From Leptospira montravelensis (GTDB lineage: Bacteria > Spirochaetota > Leptospiria > Leptospirales > Leptospiraceae): a stretch of 64,000 bases of DNA. Position numbers and translations under genes: made by a program. Each line of letters starts with the position of its first letter. Position 1 is the stretch's first letter. Below are positions 32,654 to 41,532 of this stretch, in pieces. The stretch is from the NCBI RefSeq assembly GCF_004770045.1, contig NZ_RQFO01000014.1, positions 1-64,000 of the forward strand, given 5' to 3'. A model generated the notes under the pieces. It had not been told where the DNA came from. It saw only the letters and a program-made list of their open reading frames with translations, and made no database searches.

Positions 32654-33763
32654 ATGAAACCAATTTTACGGAGCCTATCCCTTATCCTATTCGTAATATC
32701 CCCGCTTTTGGCACAAACTGCGCAAAAAGAGCCCACTAACCTTACCCAAAACAAGTTTGAGGGGCTAAATTCTAAACCTGAGGACGAAGCGACTGAGAAG
32801 GAAAGGTGGCGATTTCTCTTCTACGCTGGAGCAGGAAAGGCGGATATCCAAACCAATCCGAACATCCCCTTTGCACACCGTGATCCCAATACCGGACTCA
32901 TCATCAATCCTGGAATTGGTAAAAGGACAGGGCTTACCAGTGCAGGCACTACCAATTTTCCATCTGAAGGATCTGGAACCAACCAAGGAACTGTTTTTAC
33001 TTTAGCTAACGACAAATGGTTGTTTGCTTATGGTTATACATCTATAGATTTAAAAATGTCACCGGCAAACCAGGGCATGGTTCCGATTCAGTCTTTTGAT
33101 TCTTCTTCCGAACATGTAGTTAGAAACATTCGAGTTGATTATACACAAAAAATATCTGACTTAGTATCCGCGGTATTTTCTGTTCGGCAATTTTTAAGGA
33201 CTGGAAACTACGAATGGAATAATGTACTCGAAACAACAAGTGTATCAAACCATTATGTTGCCTTTCCTAAAATCCAAGTGAATGACCAAATGAAAATTAA
33301 CATCTATTCACTCGGTTTTAAATTCAATTATTTCAAAAATTGGGAAATTGAACCTTACTTTCAATACCGCGATGCTAGATTTTATGCCAATGTCTTTTCC
33401 ACAGTAGGAGCGATACAAAGATCGGACAATTTACTTTTGCCATCCGATCCTGCTGCGATTGGTGGCGCTTGGGCTTACCAAGGTTTAGGAAGTGCTTATG
33501 CTCGTCCATTATACAATTCGATTAATAAAGAATTTGGAAACTTGGGATTAAGGTTACAATACAATCCCTATAAGTTTTTATTTTTAAGGACTGATGTCAG
33601 AAGGAATCCAGTGCTTGCCGCTTGGGAAGTGAGAGGATCTGCCACAGTTTTTTTCAATAAGTATTTTGGAATTACTTTAGGTGGAATCTATGCGGAAGCG
33701 GAAATTAATCCTTTAAGTTTACGTGGATGGGAAATTGGCCCTACATTTACATATTTGTTTTAA
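32654..33763 (+). CDS. Outer-membrane beta-barrel-like protein, unknown
   Basis: The ~369-residue protein has a signal peptide (MKPILRSLSLILFVISPLLAQ) and alternating aromatic/charged strands (WLFAYGYTSIDLKMS, VRNIRVDYTQKISDLVSAVFSVRQFL, INIYSLGFKFNYFKNWEIEPYFQYRDARFY). It ends in Phe (GWEIGPTFTYLF), a typical beta-signal for outer-membrane insertion. I use ATG 32654, where the signal peptide begins, rather than the GTG at 32627. It lies between two sulfate-ester hydrolase transcription units, so it could be a pore for sulfated substrates, but that is inferred from position only. Confidence 0.7.
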   Translation: MKPILRSLSLILFVISPLLAQTAQKEPTNLTQNKFEGLNSKPEDEATEKERWRFLFYAGAGKADIQTNPNIPFAHRDPNTGLIINPGIGKRTGLTSAGTTNFPSEGSGTNQGTVFTLANDKWLFAYGYTSIDLKMSPANQGMVPIQSFDSSSEHVVRNIRVDYTQKISDLVSAVFSVRQFLRTGNYEWNNVLETTSVSNHYVAFPKIQVNDQMKINIYSLGFKFNYFKNWEIEPYFQYRDARFYANVFSTVGAIQRSDNLLLPSDPAAIGGAWAYQGLGSAYARPLYNSINKEFGNLGLRLQYNPYKFLFLRTDVRRNPVLAAWEVRGSATVFFNKYFGITLGGIYAEAEINPLSLRGWEIGPTFTYLF

Positions 33764-33806
33764 TGTAGAACCAAAGACCCTTCAGATAGTTACAAATCGA
33801 TGACAA

Positions 33807-34859
33807 TCATGGCAATGGAATTTCGATTCTTTTGCCGTCATGTCCAATGATCAAATCTCCATGATATACCTTTTGGATTGGATCTTTATATATTGCTTTG
33901 GTTTGAACATATCCGCTAACGAAGGGAATCATATGAGTTAAAACTAATGTTTTTACTTTAGCTTCTTCAGCCAAATTCCCCAACTCAAAAGCATCTATAT
34001 GATACAACTGGATATCTTTCATAATTTTACTTAATCTTGAATTATTTATCGAATCATAAGCTGTTTCAATTTTTGCAATCATTGACTTATTCATAACTTC
34101 TGAAATTAAATAATCAGCACCAAATGACTGTTTTTTGAGAAACTCTGAATCCGCAGTATCACCAGATATCACTATAGATTTACCCTTATATTCAAGGCGA
34201 TAACCCACAGCTGGTTCTACTGGTACATGGTTTACATAAAAAGCATATACAATGACTCCATCTTTTTCATATACAATTTTTGAAGATCCATCCGATTTAG
34301 GTGCAAACTCATTGGTTTTAGCCCCTTTCCACTGCGATGGCATTACTGCATCACCGTGGTGTTTGGTGCGGTAATAAAATTCCGATTGATAACTCTTTAA
34401 AAATCCATTCACTAGATCCGAAATTCCTTTAGGACCGTGGATTGTCAGAGGTTTTTGTCTTCCTAGTAACCAACTGCGGTCAATCACCTCACCCAAGTCA
34501 GCAAAATGATCCGAATGAAAATGTGTAATAAAAACCGAAGTGATTTCACTTACCGGTAAATTTAATTTTTCCATTGCCATTGCCACACCATCACCGGCGT
34601 CAAATACCAAAAACTGCCCATTCACAAATATAGCAGTGGAATTCTGGATACTTTCTGAGGGAAGTGGCGAACCTGTTCCTGTAAGAACAATCGTAATTTT
34701 ATCCTTATCCAAAAGTTCTTTTGCCGCTTTGGCTTTTACAATTGTACTTTCATTCACACGACTAATGACAAAACGATCCCATGAACAAGACAGTGTGAGT
34801 AAACATACAGACAAAAATAAGATATTGAAATAGAGTGATTTGGTTTGATTTGACTTCAT
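33807..34859 (-). CDS. AtsA-like metallo-hydrolase lipoprotein
   Basis: The 350-residue protein has a lipoprotein signal (LSVCLLTLSC, Cys25) and a tRNase Z-like metallo-beta-lactamase domain. The motifs are TGTGSPLPS, FLVFDAGDGVAMAMEKL, ITHFHSDHFADLGEVIDRSWL (His113, His115, Asp117, His118), VPVEPAVGYRLEYKGKSIVISGDT and LVLTHMIPF. The family includes the zinc arylsulfatase AtsA of Pseudoalteromonas, so sulfatase activity is plausible but not proven. It overlaps the upstream formylglycine-generating-enzyme gene by four bases (ATGA), placing it in one operon with an FGly sulfatase. Confidence 0.8.
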   Translation of the reverse strand: MKSNQTKSLYFNILFLSVCLLTLSCSWDRFVISRVNESTIVKAKAAKELLDKDKITIVLTGTGSPLPSESIQNSTAIFVNGQFLVFDAGDGVAMAMEKLNLPVSEITSVFITHFHSDHFADLGEVIDRSWLLGRQKPLTIHGPKGISDLVNGFLKSYQSEFYYRTKHHGDAVMPSQWKGAKTNEFAPKSDGSSKIVYEKDGVIVYAFYVNHVPVEPAVGYRLEYKGKSIVISGDTADSEFLKKQSFGADYLISEVMNKSMIAKIETAYDSINNSRLSKIMKDIQLYHIDAFELGNLAEEAKVKTLVLTHMIPFVSGYVQTKAIYKDPIQKVYHGDLIIGHDGKRIEIPLP

Positions 34860-35794
34860 AATTTTTCCTTTAGTTTTTTAATTGTATTAAAATGAGTTCT
34901 TTTTATTGTTCGAAATCCAATATGGTTACTGGCCAATTGGTCTTCTTGAGGTTGTTTAGCTTGGGCCCTATATCGTTTGCAATAGTTCGGCGAACAAAGA
35001 TAAGATCCACCCTTGATCGTATGGTATTTTCTTTTGTCTAAAGTTTTGTCCTCAGTCCACGGATCGGCAGTGTATTCCCAAACGTTTCCGATCATATCAT
35101 ATAAACCGAATTTATTTTTCGCAAAACAACCAACAGGTGAAATTCCAACAAATCCATCTTTCCCTTCATCTAAGTAAGGAAACTCACCTTGCCAAGTATT
35201 GGCATTATCCTGACTTCCATTAGCTGCAGCCAATTCCCATTCCACTTCCGTTGGCAAACTATGGCCTTTCCATCTCGCAAAGTTTAAAGCGTCCATATAA
35301 CTCACTGCTACTACAGGAAAGGATCCCTTTCCTTCTATGGAAGAATCTGGCCCATCAGGATGACGCCAGTTGGCTCCTGGCACGTAATTCCACCAATCGA
35401 ATGATGAGTTTGATTTAAGATCCTCTTTCGGTTTTTGAAAAACAACAGCGCCTGGTACATTCAGTTTCAGCTGGTTAAGTTGAATGTTTGAAATCAATCC
35501 TGTTTCAGCTTCCGTTTGATAACCTGTCTCCCATACAAATTTGGCAAATTCATCATTGGTAACTTCAGTTTCATCTATCCAAAATCCAGAAACAGTTGCG
35601 GAGTAAATCGGTGATTCTTCTGGATATACATTAGATCCCTTTTCAAACTGACCCGAAGGAACCCAAACCATTCCAGGAAAATTTGGATTCACATTTGATT
35701 TCTGATAGTGACAATTATCTTTGTTTCCCCAATGAATTCGAACTAGCGAACAATTGCCAAAAAGAATCAAAAAAAGCACTATCAACTTACTCAT
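34856..35794 (-). CDS. Formylglycine-generating enzyme (sulfatase-modifying factor), lipoprotein
   Basis: The 312-residue FGE-sulfatase-domain protein has a lipobox (LFGNC). Family blocks are present throughout: MVWVPSGQFEKGS, FWIDETEVTNDEFAKF, GANWRHPDGPDSS, PVVAVSYMDALNFARWKGHSLPTEVEWELAA, FGLYDMIGNVWEYTADPW. The tail is KGGSYLCSPNYCKRYR...SNHIGFR. The active-site pair Cys267 and Cys272 (C-x4-C in the GGSYLC..YC.RYR context) is conserved, which separates true FGEs from the many catalytically dead homologues. It would convert a sulfatase Cys to formylglycine. It lies 20 bases after the sulfatase gene. Confidence 0.9.
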   Translation of the reverse strand: MSKLIVLFLILFGNCSLVRIHWGNKDNCHYQKSNVNPNFPGMVWVPSGQFEKGSNVYPEESPIYSATVSGFWIDETEVTNDEFAKFVWETGYQTEAETGLISNIQLNQLKLNVPGAVVFQKPKEDLKSNSSFDWWNYVPGANWRHPDGPDSSIEGKGSFPVVAVSYMDALNFARWKGHSLPTEVEWELAAANGSQDNANTWQGEFPYLDEGKDGFVGISPVGCFAKNKFGLYDMIGNVWEYTADPWTEDKTLDKRKYHTIKGGSYLCSPNYCKRYRAQAKQPQEDQLASNHIGFRTIKRTHFNTIKKLKEKL

Positions 35795-35814
35795 ATTAGC
35801 TGATTATTAGAGAT

Positions 35815-37476
35815 TTAATTCACCCAATACGTATACTCATCTTCTTTTTCTTGTTTTTGATCTAAGGTTTTATCAATCGAAACAGGAAATTCAATAAAAG
35901 AAGGCCAAAGTGGCTCAGGCATTTGTTTATTATAATTATCTAATAAATTCTCCAACTTCGATAGTTTTTCCGGATAAATAGAAACAACATTTTTCTTTTC
36001 CAAGGGATCGATGTCTAAATGAAACAACCATTTCTTTTTCGGGCGTTCTGTTCGAATTAATTTCCATCCATCTGATTGTACCGTTTGATAATACCCATCA
36101 CTCCAAAAAAGTGGTCTTTGTTTTTGAACCACATTTCCTTTTAAATAAGGCAAAAGATTCTCACCATCAATTTTTCTATCTAACGGTAGTTTTACGCCAG
36201 CTGCCCCTGCGACCGTAGGTAAGATATCAATATTCGTAATCGCATTTTGGTATTTTGTTCCTGGTTTGATATGACCTGGCCATTTTGCTAAATAAGGGAC
36301 ACGAATTCCACCTTGAAATAGTGTCAATTTCCAACCACGGAATGGTGAGTTCACATCAGGTAACCCAATATAATTCGGTGCACCGTTATCACTTGTAAAA
36401 ATCACAATTGTGTTTTTATCTAATCCTTCCTCTGACAATGAATCTAAAATTTTTCCAACACTTCGATCTAAAGAACGAATCATACTCAAATACACTCGTT
36501 TTCTATGATCTTTGATATGCGAAAGCGCATCATAATCTTCCTTACTTGCTTGTAAAGGAGTGTGTACGGCCCAATGAGCTAAAAACAAAAAGAAAGGTCT
36601 ATGTTTGTTTGTTTTAATCACCTTCACTGCTTCATCAGTAAAATAATCTGTCAAATACCTGCTTGGTTCAAACCACTTACCACCGTTATAACTCACGCCA
36701 AAACGCATATTGGGCCATAAAAAACGATCTATGGGATCAAAATCCTGTTTTGAATTATAAACATTTGGATCATCAACTGGAAGATACAACCCACTCTCCA
36801 TAAACAAAGTTTCGTCAAACCCTTGTTTGTTTGGTCTCATTTCTTCCGTACTCCCCAAATGCCATTTCCCAATATGAACCGAATGGTATCCTCTCTCTTT
36901 TAAAACTTCTGCGATCGTAATTTCCGAACCAGGCATGCCGAGTTCATTAAAACTTTTAGATTTTTCAGCTTTTTCTTTATCAATCACAACAGGATACAAC
37001 CGATCCGGATCTGCGTACAAATCAGCTCCCACTCTTGCAAGCGCACCTGGAGTTGGAGTATATTCCACTCCAAACCGAGAAGGATACCTACCGGTCATTA
37101 AAGCTGCACGTGATACCGTACAAACAGCACTCCCTGAATACCCAGAATCAAAACGCACACCATCCTTCGCAATAGAATCAATATTAGGTGTGGGAACCCC
37201 TAATTCCGCATAACCACCACCATACGTAGTGACATCATTAAAACCTAAATCATCTGCCATGATGACAATGACATTCGGTGGGCGACCAGTGATTGGTTCA
37301 TTGGACTGAACTGGTCCAGTTTGCCAAGGGACAGGATGATTGGGTTCTCTCGGATGACGGATGTCAGTAATCCAACCCAGAGAATAACGGAGTAAAAGCA
37401 ATCGATTGTAATAGAGAACACCGAAAATGATAAAAAGAACGAAAAATGCTGCGATTATTTTTTTATAAAGTTTCAT
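35815..37476 (-). CDS. FGly-type sulfatase with membrane anchor
   Basis: The 553-residue type I sulfatase starts with one membrane helix (residues ~6-24). Metal ligands appear in VIMADDLGFND (Asp75, Asp76). The modification motif is SAVCTVSRAALMTGR, with Cys119 as the residue to become formylglycine. YHSVHIGKWHLGS, HTPLQASKEDY and FTSDNGAPNYIG complete the active site. The motif reads C-T-V-S-R instead of C-x-P/A-x-R, a deviation at the third position. It heads an operon sulfatase-FGE-AtsA-like. The likely substrates are sulfated polysaccharides or sterol/aryl sulfates, not determinable here. Confidence 0.9.
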   Translation of the reverse strand: MKLYKKIIAAFFVLFIIFGVLYYNRLLLLRYSLGWITDIRHPREPNHPVPWQTGPVQSNEPITGRPPNVIVIMADDLGFNDVTTYGGGYAELGVPTPNIDSIAKDGVRFDSGYSGSAVCTVSRAALMTGRYPSRFGVEYTPTPGALARVGADLYADPDRLYPVVIDKEKAEKSKSFNELGMPGSEITIAEVLKERGYHSVHIGKWHLGSTEEMRPNKQGFDETLFMESGLYLPVDDPNVYNSKQDFDPIDRFLWPNMRFGVSYNGGKWFEPSRYLTDYFTDEAVKVIKTNKHRPFFLFLAHWAVHTPLQASKEDYDALSHIKDHRKRVYLSMIRSLDRSVGKILDSLSEEGLDKNTIVIFTSDNGAPNYIGLPDVNSPFRGWKLTLFQGGIRVPYLAKWPGHIKPGTKYQNAITNIDILPTVAGAAGVKLPLDRKIDGENLLPYLKGNVVQKQRPLFWSDGYYQTVQSDGWKLIRTERPKKKWLFHLDIDPLEKKNVVSIYPEKLSKLENLLDNYNKQMPEPLWPSFIEFPVSIDKTLDQKQEKEDEYTYWVN

Positions 37477-37648
37477 TTGAAAATAAAAGTCCCAGTTTTG
37501 AAACTAATTTATCTCAAAGAAAAACGCCAAGATCTAAGTGGTATGTGAGATATTACAAAATAGAAAAAATGTTAAATCCATCCAGTCTAATGAAAAATCG
37601 TTCAATGAATTAAACAATTTAATCTAATAACACAGTTAATTAAATTTA

Positions 37649-38251
37649 TTATGTTTTTGCAAATAGAGTCGCAGGGGAAAACCCAAACTCTTTGGATACA
37701 ACTCCACCATCTAACTTCACCAAAATGGATATAATTGCATAGTGATGAACTGTATGAGAAAGTAAAAATAGAAGTTCTCGATTGGTATAGCTAGGAATGA
37801 TCGGAACGTTTTCATTCGGGTTATAGTTTTGTGAAATTGAAATTTTTTCTGGCTTCAAGTTCCGGGTTTGAAACAGAGAAACATATTGTTCCATTGATTC
37901 AATGGCAAATAATCGATCTGTTTCCAGGCGAGGATTTCTATTTCTTTTATCATAATCGATATGACCAACATTGAATCCATTCCAAAACAATTCGTAATGT
38001 TCAATGATGTGACGAAAGTGTTCACCAATGGAAGATGTTAGGATTTCCTGTTTTTGTTTATATCTTTCGTTCGTTATAGATTCGAGAAGAAAAATTCCTT
38101 GCTGCAAAATTTGTAAGTTCTCAGCAATAATTGGATCCATACAATGAAGTTTAGACTGCGCGGTCCCGTTCCTATTCCAATCAATTTTCAAAGATTTTGA
38201 ACGAAAAACATCGATTTTTAGGAATATCCTGCCTTTTGCCTTGTATTCCAT
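37649..38251 (-). CDS. DinB-like (DUF664-type) protein
   Basis: The ~200-residue protein's helical core from residue ~38 has the DinB/YfiT-like metal-site pattern: SSIGEHFRHIIEHYELFWNG (first His pair) and LLFLLSHTVHHYAIISILV (HTVHHY). A clear SD, gggagaaagg, stands just before ATG 38251 and decides this start, giving a 37-residue basic N-terminal extension that the fold does not need. The Met at 38140 would fit the family better but has no SD. The family includes thiol-dependent metalloenzymes; the substrate is unknown. The 172 bases downstream hold nothing recognisable. Confidence 0.75.
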   Translation of the reverse strand: MEYKAKGRIFLKIDVFRSKSLKIDWNRNGTAQSKLHCMDPIIAENLQILQQGIFLLESITNERYKQKQEILTSSIGEHFRHIIEHYELFWNGFNVGHIDYDKRNRNPRLETDRLFAIESMEQYVSLFQTRNLKPEKISISQNYNPNENVPIIPSYTNRELLFLLSHTVHHYAIISILVKLDGGVVSKEFGFSPATLFAKT

Positions 38252-38374
38252 GCCTTTCTCCCTATTGAAACCATCTAAAAAACCTTGTCATGGCTTTCAC
38301 TCATCAAAATAAAAAACACTAAACATAATTTTTAAAAACGCAACGGATTCACAATTTTCAACTTAAACACGTTG

Positions 38375-38388
38375 ACTGACTGGTCAGT
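38375..38388. promoter_or_regulatory. Palindromic operator over the promoter of the GT39 gene
   Basis: ACTGAC-TG-GTCAGT is a perfect 6+2+6 inverted repeat overlapping TTGACT (38372-38377), a likely -35. The core TGACTGGTCA occurs again (as its reverse complement) at the GT2 gene, 40351-40362. The layout is typical of TetR-family operators. Confidence 0.6.
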
Positions 38389-38406
38389 ATCTTCGTTTAT
38401 GGATAA

Positions 38407-40023
38407 ATGGGGTCCAAAATGTATTTTGTTCTACTAATAATTCTTTCTGCTTTATTTGCGATGACCCTTGGTATACCCGATGTTGCCTTTCCACAAGGTG
38501 ACGAAATTATGCACATTCGTTCCATTCGAGAAAGTTTGGAAGTGGGAAGTTATACCCTCCCAGTTTTATCTGGACTTCCAAATCCGTATAAACCACCTCT
38601 TCTCTTCTGGATGGGTATGTTTTTTGATAAAATATTCGGAATTAGTTATTTTTCCGAGCGATTAGTTTCTTTTTTATTTGGCCTCGGAACCTTGGCTTTG
38701 TTCTATAAATTTTACCAATCCATAAGTAAGTCAGAAAAAGAATCTAAACTTGCTACTTTAGCATTTGCTTTCTCTTTCCTTTCCTTAAAATTTTTCGGGA
38801 TTCTAATGATGGAAGGAGCACTGGTATTTTTTACCTTACTTTACGTTTATTTATTTTTTAAGTCCAAAGAAAAAGAAAATCTAACTTATGTTGCCTGGGG
38901 AAGTTTTCTTGTAGGATTTGGATATTTACTAAAAGGCCCCATTCTTCACATTTATATAGTTTTATTTTTAATCAGTTATCTATATTTAAAAATGATTCGA
39001 GTCAGAAAGGGACATTTCCATATTTCTTTCAAGCCACTTTTAAAAGAAAAACAAACTCTTCTTTTGTTTTCACTTTCTCTTCTTATTCCAATCCTTTGGA
39101 TATCCTATTTATACCTATTTACAAATTCAGGAAAAGAATTATTAAGATTCTTTTTTATTACAGAGAATATGGGGAAATTTTATGCCGCGAACCAATCGGG
39201 ACTTAGAATTTGGGGAGGTTGGCTTCTATATACAATCCCTTTTTCCATCCCATTATTTCATACAGTTTGGAAAATTATTAAAAGAACTTCCAAAGATAAA
39301 AACAGAATTATGACTATGGTTTTGTTGGTTTTTTTATTGTTTGTTACGATTTTCCACTTAATGCCAAATAGAAAAGATCCATATTATGTTACTCCTTTTA
39401 TAAGTTTTTTATTTCTGATTCCAGCATTAAAGAAAGAGAATTGGGAGACTATAATCCTTTCCAAATGCAATAAATACTCAATTCCAGTATTATATTTTTT
39501 ACTGGTAGCTTTAGCAGTAGTTCTTCGATTACCTTCGTTATTCGCAGTATCACTTACTGGAATTGTGTTATCAATAAGCGCTATAGCATTTCAAAATAAA
39601 AATAAAAGTTTTTATGGAGTTTTTATTTCGCAACTTCTTTTAGTGCCTATCATTATGTTGTTTTTTGTCAGACCGATGGCCGATCCAAACATCGCAGATC
39701 AACTTACTGACGTTAAAGGAAAAGAATTATGCGTAATCGCAGAGAATCCTTGGACAGCAATGGACGTCCAAAATAAATTAATAGATTCCAAAGTAAAATT
39801 TGCTCTTCCACTAACCTATCGGGATACATGTCCCGATGCAGAAATGATTGTTACCTTCTCGGAGGCTAATTTGACTGAAGATTGGAAAAAAGTTAACTCT
39901 TGGTTTCAATGGAAACAACATTTGAACTTAGATTCAAAAGAAACTTTAAAAGCCTTACTTAAAATGGACAAACGGACTTTTCAATCAGAAGTAAACGTGT
40001 GGAAAAAGGAAGAGTTACGATGA
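38407..40023 (+). CDS. GT39/ArnT-type membrane glycosyltransferase
   Basis: The 538-residue polytopic protein has ~11-12 helices. The first extracytoplasmic loop carries PDVAFPQGDEIMHIRSIRESLEVG with the conserved acidic Asp-Glu, followed by PNPYKPPLLFWMGMFFDKIFG, which is the ArnT/PMT (GT39) pattern. These enzymes transfer a sugar from a polyprenyl phosphate carrier to lipid A or protein. Its stop overlaps the next start (ATGA), and a GT2 polyprenyl-phosphate glycosyltransferase gene follows, a functional pair: the latter would make the lipid-linked donor. A palindromic operator covers its promoter. Confidence 0.85.
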   Translation: MGSKMYFVLLIILSALFAMTLGIPDVAFPQGDEIMHIRSIRESLEVGSYTLPVLSGLPNPYKPPLLFWMGMFFDKIFGISYFSERLVSFLFGLGTLALFYKFYQSISKSEKESKLATLAFAFSFLSLKFFGILMMEGALVFFTLLYVYLFFKSKEKENLTYVAWGSFLVGFGYLLKGPILHIYIVLFLISYLYLKMIRVRKGHFHISFKPLLKEKQTLLLFSLSLLIPILWISYLYLFTNSGKELLRFFFITENMGKFYAANQSGLRIWGGWLLYTIPFSIPLFHTVWKIIKRTSKDKNRIMTMVLLVFLLFVTIFHLMPNRKDPYYVTPFISFLFLIPALKKENWETIILSKCNKYSIPVLYFLLVALAVVLRLPSLFAVSLTGIVLSISAIAFQNKNKSFYGVFISQLLLVPIIMLFFVRPMADPNIADQLTDVKGKELCVIAENPWTAMDVQNKLIDSKVKFALPLTYRDTCPDAEMIVTFSEANLTEDWKKVNSWFQWKQHLNLDSKETLKALLKMDKRTFQSEVNVWKKEELR

Positions 40024-40334
40024 AAAAATACGGAATCCTTCTATTTTTATTAGCACTGGTTTCTGTTTGGGACATCTCCAAAGACAATGCTCCCAAGTTT
40101 GGACAAAAAGCAAAATTAGATCAATCATCGGAGTGTAAGGATCTTTGCGGAAAAGCAAGTCTCTGTTTAAAAGAAGACCAAAAGAAATTACAAGATCCTA
40201 AGATGTACCAATTTGCCTGCGAAATTCTCTGCACCAAACAGTTCCAATTGTTTGGAGAATGTTCCAAAGCAATTGCGACTTCGTGTGAAAGTGGTGAGTT
40301 ATGTATCAAAAATCAAACAAAGGGGCTTTTTTAA
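40020..40334 (+). CDS. Small secreted Cys-rich protein
   Basis: This is a ~104-residue protein starting at ATG 40020, four bases inside the upstream gene (ATGA), with SD ggaagag. An N-terminal hydrophobic segment (YGILLFLLALVSVWDI) is an export signal or anchor. The mature part has eight Cys in spaced pairs (CKDLCGKASLCL, CEILCTK, CSKAIATSC, ELCI), suggesting disulfides. I do not recognise the family. It sits between two glycosyltransferase genes and may assist them at the membrane, which is inference from position. Confidence 0.65.
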   Translation: MKKYGILLFLLALVSVWDISKDNAPKFGQKAKLDQSSECKDLCGKASLCLKEDQKKLQDPKMYQFACEILCTKQFQLFGECSKAIATSCESGELCIKNQTKGLF

Positions 40335-40350
40335 AAACAAAAGAAGTTAA

Positions 40351-40362
40351 ATGACCAGTCAT
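40351..40362. promoter_or_regulatory. Palindromic operator at the GT2 gene start
   Basis: ATGAC-CA-GTCAT is a perfect 5+2+5 inverted repeat ending on the start codon. Its core TGACCAGTCA is the reverse complement of the core at 38376-38387, so the same regulator probably binds both places. Confidence 0.55.
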
Positions 40363-41119
40363 GCAAAATAAAACAAGTATCATATTACCAACTTATAATG
40401 AAGCCGGCAATATCAAAAACTGTGCCGAAACCATCTCTAAAATATTAGAAAAAGAATCTTTAGAGTTTGAAATTGTCATTGTGGATGATAACTCCCCTGA
40501 TGGCACTTTTGAAGTTGCAAAAGTCCTTGCCGAGTATGATAAAAGAATCAAACCCTTTGTTCGTACGACAGAACGAGGATTAAGTTCTGCAGTCACTTAC
40601 GGATACGACAAAGCAGAAGGTGAGAATCTGGTGGTGGTGGATGCTGACTTTCAACACGACTATACCAAAATTCCTGATGTGATCCGATTACTGAATGAAA
40701 ACGATATCGTAGTTGCCACACGCCGTAGTGCCGATGGAGGTTACGGAAATTTTCCGATACTTCGAAAGTTAGCAAGTCAGTTTGCAACAAAAATTTCTGA
40801 ATGGTTGTTTCCTGTTCCGATTACAGATCCTATGAGTGGATTTTTTGGAATCCGAAAATCAATTTATTTAGAAACAAAGGAAAAACTTCATCCAAGAGGA
40901 TATAAAATTCTTTTTGAAATATTGGGTTCAGTTCGCACAGAAAAAATTGCAGAAGTTGGATATACATTTGGACTTCGCACTTGGGGACAATCGAAACTTG
41001 ATTCCGGCGTAATATTTTATTTTATATGGGACCTAATTTCGATTAAATGGAATCAGTGGAAGTCATCACACTCCTTCCAATTCCGATCCAAAAGAAGAAA
41101 TTCACATATACATCCATAA
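40361..41119 (+). CDS. Polyprenyl-phosphate glycosyltransferase (GT2, DPM1-like)
   Basis: The 252-residue GT2 enzyme has TSIILPTYNEAGNIKNCAETI at the N-terminus, FEIVIVDDNSPDGTFEVAK (nucleotide-sugar site) and LVVVDADFQHDYTKIPDVI. The last is the D-x-D-like motif; DFQH corresponds to DLQH of dolichol-phosphate mannosyltransferases. ITDPMSGFFGIRKSIY is a family hallmark. There is no C-terminal membrane domain, so it is a soluble or peripheral DPM1-type enzyme. It likely supplies the lipid-linked sugar for the GT39 enzyme encoded 340 bases upstream. Confidence 0.88.
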   Translation: MQNKTSIILPTYNEAGNIKNCAETISKILEKESLEFEIVIVDDNSPDGTFEVAKVLAEYDKRIKPFVRTTERGLSSAVTYGYDKAEGENLVVVDADFQHDYTKIPDVIRLLNENDIVVATRRSADGGYGNFPILRKLASQFATKISEWLFPVPITDPMSGFFGIRKSIYLETKEKLHPRGYKILFEILGSVRTEKIAEVGYTFGLRTWGQSKLDSGVIFYFIWDLISIKWNQWKSSHSFQFRSKRRNSHIHP

Positions 41120-41238
41120 GGAAACTTTAGGGCGAATTAGAAAAAAGTGGAAAGATAAAAAATATTTTGAATCGTTTTTCTTTTTCAAACACTCAGGTAT
41201 TTTTTTCTTTTACCGTCCATTGATTTGTGAGGGAAAAC

Positions 41239-41532
41239 ATGGTGAAAAAAACAATTGAGGAAAATTGTTATCGAATAGAGTCCAATCGACTGGACGTATA
41301 TTCGGCTGCAAGTTTAGAAGAAGATATGACAAGTATCTTCGAAAAAGGAGTCACTTCTCTCTACTTAGATTTTTCCAATGTAGAAGAGGTTTCTTCCTCA
41401 GTTCTAGGACTTCTTTTATACAAAAAGATGATCTATGGAAAACAAGGAGTGAGACTTTTTCTCATCAATGTGAATCCACAGATTCAAAAGATCTTAAAGA
41501 TTTTAAATCTTAATGCGCATTTACTTCTTTAG
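41239..41532 (+). CDS. STAS-domain protein (anti-sigma factor antagonist-like)
   Basis: The ~97-residue stand-alone STAS domain has YRIESNRLDVYSAASLEEDMTSIFEKGVTSLYLDFSNVEEVSSSVLGLLLYKKMIYGKQGVRLFLINVNPQIQKILKIL. The phospho-acceptor region VSSSVLGLL matches the DS-x-G-L block of SpoIIAA-like proteins, with Ser present but the preceding Asp changed. It starts at ATG 41239 with SD gaggg. The 3' end overlaps the converging GH13 gene by 12 bases. Its partner kinase or sigma regulator is not in the window. Confidence 0.75.
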   Translation: MVKKTIEENCYRIESNRLDVYSAASLEEDMTSIFEKGVTSLYLDFSNVEEVSSSVLGLLLYKKMIYGKQGVRLFLINVNPQIQKILKILNLNAHLLL

